A stretch of 64,000 bases of DNA from Streptomyces sp. NBC_01255. GTDB lineage: Bacteria > Actinomycetota > Actinomycetes > Streptomycetales > Streptomycetaceae. The notes beneath the pieces are model-generated. The model did not search any database. It was not told where the DNA came from and saw nothing but the letters and a program-made list of their open reading frames with translations. The position numbers were made by a program, and so were the translations under genes. The stretch is taken from assembly GCF_036226445.1 (NCBI RefSeq), contig NZ_CP108474.1:2480001-2544000 (forward strand), written 5' to 3'. Shown piece by piece: positions 57,845 through 64,000 of the stretch. Every line of letters starts with the position of its first letter. Position 1 is the stretch's first letter.

Positions 57845-58231
57845 ATGACTGACGACCTCGCCTACGACGTGTTCGCCCGGGCCTGCCCGTCGCGCGGCAC
57901 GCTGGAGCATGTGACGGGCCGCTGGGGCAGCCTGACCCTCGGCGCCCTGTACGACGGGACGTTCCGCTTCAACGAGCTGCGGCGGCGGGTCGACGGCGTG
58001 AGCGAGAAGATGCTGTCCCAGACGCTCCACGCGCTGGAGCGCGACGGTCTCGTCCACCGGGACGCGCAGCCCACGAACCCGCCGCGGGTCGACTACCGGC
58101 TCACCCCGCTCGGCCGTGAGATCGCGGAGCGGCTGATCGGGCTGATCCAGCTGGTCGAGGGCCGCATGCCGCAGGTCGAGGCGGCCCGCGAGAGTTACGA
58201 CGCGGAGCGCGCGGGCCCCGTCACGGCCTGA
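57845..58231 (+). CDS. HxlR family transcriptional regulator
   Basis: 128 residues. A near N-terminal Cys (CPSRGTLEHVTGRWGSL) and the winged helix FRFNELRRRVDGVSEKMLSQ are typical of HxlR, whose members often sense electrophiles. The ATG at 57845 has agaggg upstream. It probably controls the adjacent efflux pump. Confidence 0.87.
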   Translation: MTDDLAYDVFARACPSRGTLEHVTGRWGSLTLGALYDGTFRFNELRRRVDGVSEKMLSQTLHALERDGLVHRDAQPTNPPRVDYRLTPLGREIAERLIGLIQLVEGRMPQVEAARESYDAERAGPVTA

Positions 58232-58277
58232 CGGTCACGGCCTGACGGGTCACGGCCTGACGGGTCACGGCCTGACC
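58220..58277 (+). repeat. Four tandem copies of a 14-15-bp unit
   Basis: gtcacggcctgacgg recurs four times (58220, 58234, 58249, 58264), the first and last copies 14 bp. The HxlR stop codon is in copy 1 and the array ends 17 nt before the mutM stop (convergent). The array looks like slipped-strand duplication of the gene end. Confidence 0.9.
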
Positions 58278-58293
58278 GCCAGGATCCGCCCCG

Positions 58294-59154
58294 TCACGCG
58301 CTCGGGCGCGGCGGGCGCTGGCAGCGCGGGCAGAAGTAGCTGGAACGGTTCATCCAGGGGCGCCGGCGCATCGGCGTACCGCAGCGGTGACACGGCTCGT
58401 CCTCGCGCCCGTAGGCGTCGAGCGAGCGGTCGAAGTAGCCGGACTCGCCGTTGACGTTCACGTAGAGGCTGTCGAAGCTGGTGCCGCCGACCGCGAGGGC
58501 CTCGTTCATCACGTCCCGGGCGTGCCCGAGGAGCTCGGCCGCGCGCGGCCGGGTGAGCGTGGCGGTGGGGCGGTCGTAGTGCAGCCTGGACCGCCAGAGC
58601 GCCTCGTCCGCGTAGATGTTGCCGACGCCGCTGATCAGCGACTGGTCGAGCAGAGCCCGCTTGACGGTCGTACGGCGCTGCCGCAGCGCGCGGTGGAACG
58701 CGTCCTCGTCGAACTCGGGGTCCAGCGGGTCCCGGGCGATGTGCGCGATGACGTCCGGCAGCCCGTCGGGGGTCTGGTCGTGCAGCGAGAGCCCGCCGAA
58801 GGTGCGCTGGTCGACGAAGCGGAGCTCGGTGCCGTCCGTATCGTCGAAACGGACCCGGATGCGGAGGTGCTTCTCGTCCGCGGCGTCCTCCGGCTGGACG
58901 AGCAGCTGGCCGCTCATGCCGAGGTGCCCGAGCACGGAGGTACCGGTGTCGGCCAGCGGCAGCCACAGGTACTTGCCGCGCCGCCGCGCCACCTCGAACC
59001 GCTGCCCCTTCAGCCGCGCGGCGAAGTCCGCGCCGCCCGCCGGATGGCGCCGTACGGCCCTCGGGTGCAGCACCTCGACCTCGGTCACGGTCCGCCCGGC
59101 GACCCAGCGCTCCAGTCCGCGCCGTACGACCTCGACCTCGGGCAGCTCGGGCAC
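58294..59154 (-). CDS. mutM: Formamidopyrimidine-DNA glycosylase
   Basis: 286 residues from GTG 59154. [14 protein letters not shown] supplies the catalytic Pro2 and Glu3 after Met removal. [17 protein letters not shown] is the helix-two-turn-helix, and the C-terminal zinc finger is [10 protein letters not shown] with FCPRCQR. It removes 8-oxoguanine. Downstream of rnc behind a terminator, the usual smc-region order. Confidence 0.96.
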   Translation of the reverse strand: MPELPEVEVVRRGLERWVAGRTVTEVEVLHPRAVRRHPAGGADFAARLKGQRFEVARRRGKYLWLPLADTGTSVLGHLGMSGQLLVQPEDAADEKHLRIRVRFDDTDGTELRFVDQRTFGGLSLHDQTPDGLPDVIAHIARDPLDPEFDEDAFHRALRQRRTTVKRALLDQSLISGVGNIYADEALWRSRLHYDRPTATLTRPRAAELLGHARDVMNEALAVGGTSFDSLYVNVNGESGYFDRSLDAYGREDEPCHRCGTPMRRRPWMNRSSYFCPRCQRPPRPSA

Positions 59155-59222
59155 GGGGACTCCTCCGGACGACGTCGATCGACAGCGCTTCAACCCTACC
59201 GGCGTACTCACGGGGGAAAAGA

Positions 59223-59252
59223 CGAGAACCCCGCCCTGGGGCGGGGTTCTCG
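59223..59252 (-). terminator. 14-bp terminator between rnc and mutM
   Basis: cgagaaccccgccc (59223-59236) pairs perfectly with 59239-59252 around a 2-nt gap. On the minus strand it is followed by TCTTTTCCC. It lies about 20 nt after the rnc stop. Confidence 0.85.
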
Positions 59253-59273
59253 GGAAGCGGTGGACGAAGGCCG

Positions 59274-60086
59274 TCAGGCCTCCGCGCCGTTCGTGGACGG
59301 AGAGGGGTCGGCGACCTCTCCCGTGCCGGCTTCGGCAGCGGCCTTGGCCGCCGCCACGCGCTCGTCCGCGGCGGCGCGAATCTCGCGCCACGCGGACTCC
59401 GCCGCCTGCTGTTCCGCTTCCTTCTTGCTGCGGCCGGTGCCGGTGCCGTACGAGACACCACCGACGCGGGCGGCAGCAGTGAAGACCTTCTCGTGGTCCG
59501 GGCCCTCTTCGGAGACGAGGTACTCCGGCACACCCAGGCCCTCGGCCGCGGTGAGCTCCTGGAGACTGGTCTTCCAGTCCAGGCCGGCACCGAGGTTCGA
59601 GGACTTCTCGATCAGCGGGTCGAAGAGCCGGTGAACCAGCTCGGCCGCCGCGTCGAGGCCCTGGTCGAGATAGACCGCGCCGATCACCGCTTCAAGGGTG
59701 TCGGCGAGGATGGACGCCTTGTCCCGGCCACCCGTGCCCTCTTCGCCCCGGCCGAGCCGGATGAAGGAGCCGAGTTCGAGGCCGCGACTGACCTCCGCAA
59801 GTGCACGTGAGTTGACCACCGCGGCCCGCAGTTTGGCCAGCTGGCCTTCGGGCAGGTCGGGGTGGGTGCGGTACAGCGTGTCCGTGACCACCAGGCCGAG
59901 CACGGAGTCCCCGAGGAACTCCAGCCGCTCGTTGGTGGGCAGACCGCCGTTCTCGTACGCGAACGAACGGTGGGTCAGTGCACGCACCAGAAGGGCGGAC
60001 TCGAGCCGATAGCCGAGCCGCCCTTCCAGAAGCGTGTGGGACGAGGCATGGTCCGTCTTGTCGTCCGTCTTGCGGGACTCAGACAT
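59274..60086 (-). CDS. rnc: Ribonuclease III
   Basis: 270 residues. The catalytic motif [15 protein letters not shown] is complete and the second acidic pair is in [15 protein letters not shown] double-stranded RNA-binding domain follows ([30 protein letters not shown]). In S. coelicolor this is AbsB, a global regulator of antibiotic synthesis. ATG 60086 has gagagg upstream; the C-terminal tail is Ala-rich. Confidence 0.97.
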   Translation of the reverse strand: MSESRKTDDKTDHASSHTLLEGRLGYRLESALLVRALTHRSFAYENGGLPTNERLEFLGDSVLGLVVTDTLYRTHPDLPEGQLAKLRAAVVNSRALAEVSRGLELGSFIRLGRGEEGTGGRDKASILADTLEAVIGAVYLDQGLDAAAELVHRLFDPLIEKSSNLGAGLDWKTSLQELTAAEGLGVPEYLVSEEGPDHEKVFTAAARVGGVSYGTGTGRSKKEAEQQAAESAWREIRAAADERVAAAKAAAEAGTGEVADPSPSTNGAEA

Positions 60087-60106
60087 TGCGCCTCTCACCA
60101 GCCCAA

Positions 60107-60280
60107 TCAGACCGAGAGGACCTGGCGCTTGTTGTAGGTGCCGCAGCTCGGGCACGCGATGTGCTGCAGCTTCGGCTCCTGGCAACGCTCACACGAAACC
60201 AGGGTGGGGACCGCAGCCTTCCACTGCGACCGGCGGTGGCGCGTGTTGCTGCGCGACATCTTCCGCTTCGGAACAGCCAC
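60107..60280 (-). CDS. rpmF: 50S ribosomal protein L32
   Basis: 57 residues from GTG 60280. [20 protein letters not shown] opens the protein. The zinc-binding Cys pairs CERC and CPSC are intact, so this is the Zn-containing form. It starts 2 nt after the DUF177 stop and precedes rnc. Confidence 0.96.
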   Translation of the reverse strand: MAVPKRKMSRSNTRHRRSQWKAAVPTLVSCERCQEPKLQHIACPSCGTYNKRQVLSV

Positions 60281-60282
60281 GG

Positions 60283-60936
60283 CTACTTCTCCTGCTTCTC
60301 GGCGGCGCTTCGGACGTCCCCGTCAGAGGCCTTGCCGCTCATGTTGTCCTTCTCATCGGTTCCCAGCGAACCGGCGAGTCCCTGCAATGCCGCCCAACGG
60401 GCGTCGACGGCATCATGGTGGTGGTCCGGGTTCTCGTTCAGGTTGGCTCCACACTCGGAGCACAGACCCGCACAGTCATCCCGGCACACCGGCTGCATCG
60501 GCAGTGCGAGCACCACCGCATCAAGCAGCAAAGGTTCGAGGTCGAACATGCCGTCCTCGAGGGGGGTCATGCTCTCGTCTTCCTCGGCTTCGTCGTCCGC
60601 GGCCGCCTTGGAGCGGCCCCGGTCGTCGGAGTCGGGGTACGAGAACATCTCCTGGAAGTCCACGTCGAGCTCCAGCTCGACAGGCTCCAGACACCTTACG
60701 CACTCCCCCTCGGCCGATGCACGGGCGGTGCCTGTGACAAGCACCCCTTCCATGACCGACTCAAGACGGAGATCGATTTCCACGGGAGCGCCCTCGGGCA
60801 CTCCGATGACCCCTTCGACGCCGAGGGCCGTGGGGGCCTCGACGGAACGCGAGAGCCGCTGGAGGGAGCCAGGACGCCGCCCCAGCTCGTGTGTGTCGAA
60901 CACGAGGGGGTTGCGGTGGTCGAGGCGCGTGCTCAG
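60283..60936 (-). CDS. DUF177 (YceD) protein
   Basis: 217 residues if started at CTG 60936; the only standard start is GTG 60903 (206 residues). [20 protein letters not shown], just at the start, is conserved in the family, and aggaag lies 5 nt before the CTG, while nothing resembling a ribosome-binding site precedes the GTG. Cys motifs CVRC and CAGLCSECG are typical. YceD proteins are linked to 23S rRNA/ribosome biogenesis and are almost always next to rpmF, as here. Confidence 0.85.
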   Translation of the reverse strand: MSTRLDHRNPLVFDTHELGRRPGSLQRLSRSVEAPTALGVEGVIGVPEGAPVEIDLRLESVMEGVLVTGTARASAEGECVRCLEPVELELDVDFQEMFSYPDSDDRGRSKAAADDEAEEDESMTPLEDGMFDLEPLLLDAVVLALPMQPVCRDDCAGLCSECGANLNENPDHHHDAVDARWAALQGLAGSLGTDEKDNMSGKASDGDVRSAAEKQEK

Positions 60937-61063
60937 GGCTCTTCCTGCTTTCGATTCGTGAGGGGGCTGCCAGAAGTGGGCAGCGAGGATCGCGGAATAC
61001 GCGCGACCGAAGAGCCAGGATACTGGACGCTTCGCTCAGGGCCCAATCCGGGCCCCGCGCCCC

Positions 61064-62113
61064 TTACTGCCCCTGTTCGTACCGGCGCAACTGCTCCAGG
61101 TCGATCATGCTCGTGTCGAAGAAACTGGTCTCGTCGAGCGCGGCGGCCGGCTGCTGCTGCGGGGCCTGGGGCTGGTACTGGTGCTGCTGCTCGTAGCCGT
61201 ACTGACCCTGGTACGCGTACGGGTCGGCCTGCTGCTGCTGGTACCCGTACGGGTCCGGCTGCTGCTGGTAGCCGTACGCCGGGTCCTGCTGCGGCTGCTG
61301 ATGCTGCTGGTACGCGTACGGGTCGGGCTGCTGCTGGGCCGGGATCTGCGCGGGGGCCTGTGCGGGGACCGGGACCGGCTGGGGGTCGGCGAGCTCCGCG
61401 AGCCCGGCGAGGTAGTCGGCGTCGCTCGTGTGCACCGTGCCGCCGAGGCCGTCCTGTGCGGCCATGTGCTCGCCGAGGTCGTCGGAGGCGATCCGGCCGT
61501 GCAGCTTCTGCCGGCCGCGGCCGACGGCCTCCAGGGTCTTGCTGAGGACCGCCTCGAAGGCGCCCAGCTTGGCGTCCACGTACTCGTCGGCCCGGCTGAT
61601 CAGGGTCTGCGGGTCCGCGCTGTACTCGGGGGCGTCCTCGTCCGCGTAACCGTCCTGGTCGAGGCCCGGGCCGCGGCCGAGGAGCTTCTCGCGGCCCCGG
61701 TCGACGGAGCCGATCGTCTTGTTGAGGACGACCTCGAAGTTCGCGAGCTTGGAGTCGACGTAGTCGTCGGCCTCGGCGCGGACCTCCTCGGCCTCGCGGC
61801 GGGCCTCGGCGAGGATCCGGTCGGCCTCGCCCTGCGACTCCCGGGCGACCTGCGTGTCGGAGACGATCGAGCCGCGCTCGGCGTGGGCGGCCTCGATGAT
61901 CCGCTCGGCCTCCTGGCGGGCCTGCTCGACCAGCTGCTCACGGCCGCCGATCAGCTCCTGGGCCTGGGCGAGGGAGCCGGGCAGCGCGTCCCGTACCTCT
62001 TCGAGCAGGGAGAGCAGCTCGGCGCGGTTGACCACGCAGGATGCCGACATGGGCATGGAACGGGCGCCCTGAACGGTCGCGACGATCTCGTCGAGCTTCT
62101 TCTGCACGTCCAC
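61064..62113 (-). CDS. SepIVA-like coiled-coil cell-division protein
   Basis: 349 residues. A DivIVA-like coiled coil runs from about residue 25 to 200 (QLVEQARQEAERIIEAAHAE, AEARREAEEVRAEADDYVDS). A duplicated unit appears twice: YVDSKLANFEVVLNKT and YVDAKLGAFEVVLSKT-like. The C-terminal third is Gln/Tyr/Pro-rich with repeated DPYAYQ/DPYGYQ motifs, probably disordered. Position beside DUF177, rnc and coaD matches mycobacterial SepIVA (Rv2927c, from memory), needed for septation. A Leu-Arg-Tyr end (DLEQLRRYEQGQ) is conserved. Confidence 0.82.
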   Translation of the reverse strand: MDVQKKLDEIVATVQGARSMPMSASCVVNRAELLSLLEEVRDALPGSLAQAQELIGGREQLVEQARQEAERIIEAAHAERGSIVSDTQVARESQGEADRILAEARREAEEVRAEADDYVDSKLANFEVVLNKTIGSVDRGREKLLGRGPGLDQDGYADEDAPEYSADPQTLISRADEYVDAKLGAFEAVLSKTLEAVGRGRQKLHGRIASDDLGEHMAAQDGLGGTVHTSDADYLAGLAELADPQPVPVPAQAPAQIPAQQQPDPYAYQQHQQPQQDPAYGYQQQPDPYGYQQQQADPYAYQGQYGYEQQHQYQPQAPQQQPAAALDETSFFDTSMIDLEQLRRYEQGQ

Positions 62114-62223
62114 CGGGTGCTCGCCACTCTCTACAGCTGGATGGAGACGGACGGGACGACTGTAAGGGCAGTCGGCTCCCGTCCGACACCAGGTGACGGA
62201 GCGTCAGCGAAGGTGGCCGCGTG

Positions 62224-62733
62224 TCACTTCCGCGCGAGGCGCTCGGTCAGCCGGCCGAGGACCTGCGGCGGGACCAGGTGGGAGACGTCGCCGCCCCAGG
62301 CCGCCACCTCCTTGACCAGCGAGGAGGAGAGGAAGCTGTACGTCGGGTTGGTGGGGACGAAAAGGGTCTCCACGCCCGAGAGCCCGATGTTCATCTGCGC
62401 CATCTGCAACTCGTAGTCGAAGTCGCTGACCGCGCGCAGGCCCTTGACGATGGCGGGGATGTCCCGCTGCTTGCAGAAGTCGACGAGCAGTCCGTGGAAG
62501 GACTCCACCTCGACGTTGCCGAAGTCGGCGGTGACCTCGCGGATCAGCTCGATCCGCTCGTCGACCGTGAACAGTCCCTGCTTGGACTGGTTGATCATCA
62601 CCGCGACGTGTACGACGTCGTACAGCTTGGAGGCGCGGGCGATGATGTCGAGATGTCCGTTGGTGATGGGGTCGAATGACCCCGGACAGACGGCGCGGCG
62701 CAACGTGAGTCCCTCGCTCTCCGGTCCGGTCAT
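62224..62733 (-). CDS. coaD: Phosphopantetheine adenylyltransferase
   Basis: 169 residues from ATG 62733. The nucleotidyltransferase motif [17 protein letters not shown] is at the N-terminus and [13 protein letters not shown] near the end. It makes dephospho-CoA from pantetheine phosphate. The ATG overlaps the rsmD stop by 4 nt. A TTG at 62703 would give a 159-residue protein starting MRRAVCPG, the start used for the S. coelicolor protein as I remember. Confidence 0.96.
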   Translation of the reverse strand: MTGPESEGLTLRRAVCPGSFDPITNGHLDIIARASKLYDVVHVAVMINQSKQGLFTVDERIELIREVTADFGNVEVESFHGLLVDFCKQRDIPAIVKGLRAVSDFDYELQMAQMNIGLSGVETLFVPTNPTYSFLSSSLVKEVAAWGGDVSHLVPPQVLGRLTERLARK

Positions 62734-63314
62734 GGTGCGTCTTCGCACGTAGAGGCGGCGCGACCGTACCAAAACGTTCCCTCGCCGTAACGACGGGCCC
62801 GCAGTGGCTCGAATCCGTCCGGCCAGCCGAACTCCCCGCCTCGGGTGCTGCGCTCCACGGTGACGAGGGCATCGTCCGTGAGCCAGCCCTCCGAGCGGAG
62901 TGTGAGGAGGATCTCCCGAAGATCGTCGTCCGCGACGGCGTACGGGGGGTCGAGGAAGACCAGGTCGTACGGGTCGGCGGGGGCCGGTCCCGTGACGATC
63001 TGCTCCGCCTTGCCGGTCCGGAGCTCGGCGCCGGGCAGGCCCAGTGTCCTGATGTTCTCGCGGATCGTCTTCGCGGCGCGGGGCTCGGCCTCGACGAGGA
63101 GCGCGTGGACCGCGCCCCGGGAGAGCGCTTCGAGCCCGACGGCGCCGGAGCCCGCGTACAGGTCGGCGACCCGGGTCCCGTCGAGGGTGCCGAGGAACGC
63201 CTCCCAGGTGGAGAAGAGGCCTTCGCGCGCCCGGTCGGAGGTGGGGCGGGTGCCGGTGCCGGGGGGCACGGCAAGTCGGCGTCCGCCGGCGGTGCCGGCG
63301 ATCACGCGGGTCAT
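62730..63314 (-). CDS. rsmD: 16S rRNA (guanine966-N2)-methyltransferase RsmD
   Basis: 194 residues. [14 protein letters not shown] opens the protein; SAM binding is [20 protein letters not shown] and the catalytic motif is [10 protein letters not shown]. It methylates G966 of 16S rRNA. It is coupled to coaD (ATGA overlap), the usual recG-rsmD-coaD order. Confidence 0.96.
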   Translation of the reverse strand: MTRVIAGTAGGRRLAVPPGTGTRPTSDRAREGLFSTWEAFLGTLDGTRVADLYAGSGAVGLEALSRGAVHALLVEAEPRAAKTIRENIRTLGLPGAELRTGKAEQIVTGPAPADPYDLVFLDPPYAVADDDLREILLTLRSEGWLTDDALVTVERSTRGGEFGWPDGFEPLRARRYGEGTFWYGRAASTCEDAP

Positions 63315-63381
63315 CGGTGTCCTCGTTCTCCGTAAGCCATTGCGTTCGCAACAGCTTATGGCGGTTGCCGCCGCCCCGGGG

Positions 63382-64000
63382 TCAGCCCTTCTCCAGGTAT
63401 TCCTCCCGGTCCTTGTCGAGCAGGGCTTCGAGGGCGGTGCGCAGCCCGGGGTGGGCGGTGAGGTCCGGGTCGGCGAGGACGAGGGTGGTGGCCTCCTCGC
63501 GGGCGGCGGCGATGACCTCCTCGTCGTCGATGACGGTGAGCACCTTCAGGGAGGAGCGGACGCCGGACTGGGCCTGGCCGAGGACGTCTCCCTCGCGGCG
63601 CTGTTCGAGGTCGATGCGGGAGAGCTCGAAGCCGTCGAGGGTGGCGGCGACGGCGCCGAGGCGCTGCCGGGCGGGGCTGGCCTCGGGCATCTCGGTGACG
63701 AGGAGGCAGAGGCCGGGGGCGGACCCTCGGCCGACGCGGCCGCGGAGCTGGTGGAGCTGGGAGACGCCGAAGCGGTCGCCGTCCATGATCACCATGGCGG
63801 TGGCGTTGGGGACGTTGACGCCGACCTCGATGACGGTGGTGGCGACGAGGACGTCGAGGTCGCCGGCGGCGAAGCGCCGCATGACGTCGTCCTTGTCGTC
63901 GGGATGCATGCGGCCGTGCAGGACGGCGATCCGCAGGCCCGCGAGGGGGCCGGTACGGAGCTTCTCTGCGACCTCCAGGACGGCGAGCGGCGGACGCTTC
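63382..64000 (-). CDS. recG: ATP-dependent DNA helicase RecG, C-terminal part
   Basis: The window shows about 206 C-terminal residues; the start lies to the right of the window. LVATTVIEVGVNVPNATAM (motif V) and QLHQLRGRVGRGSAPGLCLL (motif VI) are diagnostic of RecG, followed by the wedge-type tail RREGDVLGQAQSG. It unwinds stalled forks and branched DNA. It precedes rsmD on the minus strand. Confidence 0.97.
   Translation of the reverse strand, partial: KRPPLAVLEVAEKLRTGPLAGLRIAVLHGRMHPDDKDDVMRRFAAGDLDVLVATTVIEVGVNVPNATAMVIMDGDRFGVSQLHQLRGRVGRGSAPGLCLLVTEMPEASPARQRLGAVAATLDGFELSRIDLEQRREGDVLGQAQSGVRSSLKVLTVIDDEEVIAAAREEATTLVLADPDLTAHPGLRTALEALLDKDREEYLEKG

Noticed and set aside
61190..61370. 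Triplet microsatellite of ctg/tgc
   Set aside because: It is the coding DNA of the Gln-rich tail of the SepIVA-like protein, not an independent repeat element.

Overview
The window is a piece of chromosome from a Streptomyces species or a very close relative. The evidence is the very high GC with strong third-position GC bias, frequent GTG starts, and streptomycete marker genes: whiG, nsdA, a glcP-type glucose permease, the tandem signal peptidases sipW-sipX-sipY-sipZ, and an amtB-glnK-glnD operon behind a GlnR-type operator. The gene order from recG to cdsA follows, as far as I remember, the core segment of S. coelicolor around SCO5566-SCO5628. I see no insertion sequence, prophage, CRISPR array, rRNA, convincing tRNA or biosynthetic gene cluster. 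This is ordinary core chromosome with some interesting regulation.

Layout from left to right. 1-4518 is a polyamine uptake and catabolism locus: a substrate-binding lipoprotein (cut by the window edge), an aminobutyraldehyde dehydrogenase, an Lrp/AsnC regulator and a class III aminotransferase. 4780-6641 is a small ABC exporter pair. 6690-8977 holds a LOG-family protein and an unrecognised cysteine-containing protein. 8984-12963 is a thiamine ABC transporter operon (binding protein, fused permease, ATPase) behind a TPP riboswitch. 12998-18898 carries rlmN, cdsA, frr, pyrH, tsf and rpsB, all on the minus strand. 19154-21071 has a small M23-like secreted protein, a TetR regulator and the sporulation sigma factor whiG. 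21323-25508 is dprA, the comM/yifB gene, yraN, a DUF2469 gene and a Nudix gene. 25505-31703 is four signal peptidase I genes followed upstream by rplS, trmD, rimM, a KH-domain gene and rpsP.

31882-33602 contains a SprT-like protein and a methyltransferase. 33666-41613 is a second-type ftsH, ffh, glnD, glnK and amtB. 41958-47354 holds nsdA, a stand-alone primase/polymerase-like domain protein, ftsY and an NCS1 permease. 47412-53625 has a luciferase-like oxidoreductase, the glucose permease and smc. 53869-58231 has a small coiled-coil protein, acylphosphatase, a CAP-domain secreted protein, an MFS exporter and an HxlR regulator. 58294-64000 is mutM, rnc, rpmF, the DUF177 gene, a SepIVA-like cell-division protein, coaD, rsmD and the end of recG.

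Functionally, the window gathers protein targeting (ffh, ftsY, four signal peptidases, ftsH), ribosome and translation genes (rpsB, tsf, frr, rplS, rpsP, rpmF, rimM, trmD, rlmN, rsmD, rnc), nitrogen and carbon uptake control (amtB-glnK-glnD, glcP), and development (whiG, nsdA, smc, the SepIVA-like gene). The most useful regulatory signals are the TPP riboswitch with a long following hairpin, the GlnR operator before amtB, and a set of dyads inside the glcP promoter.
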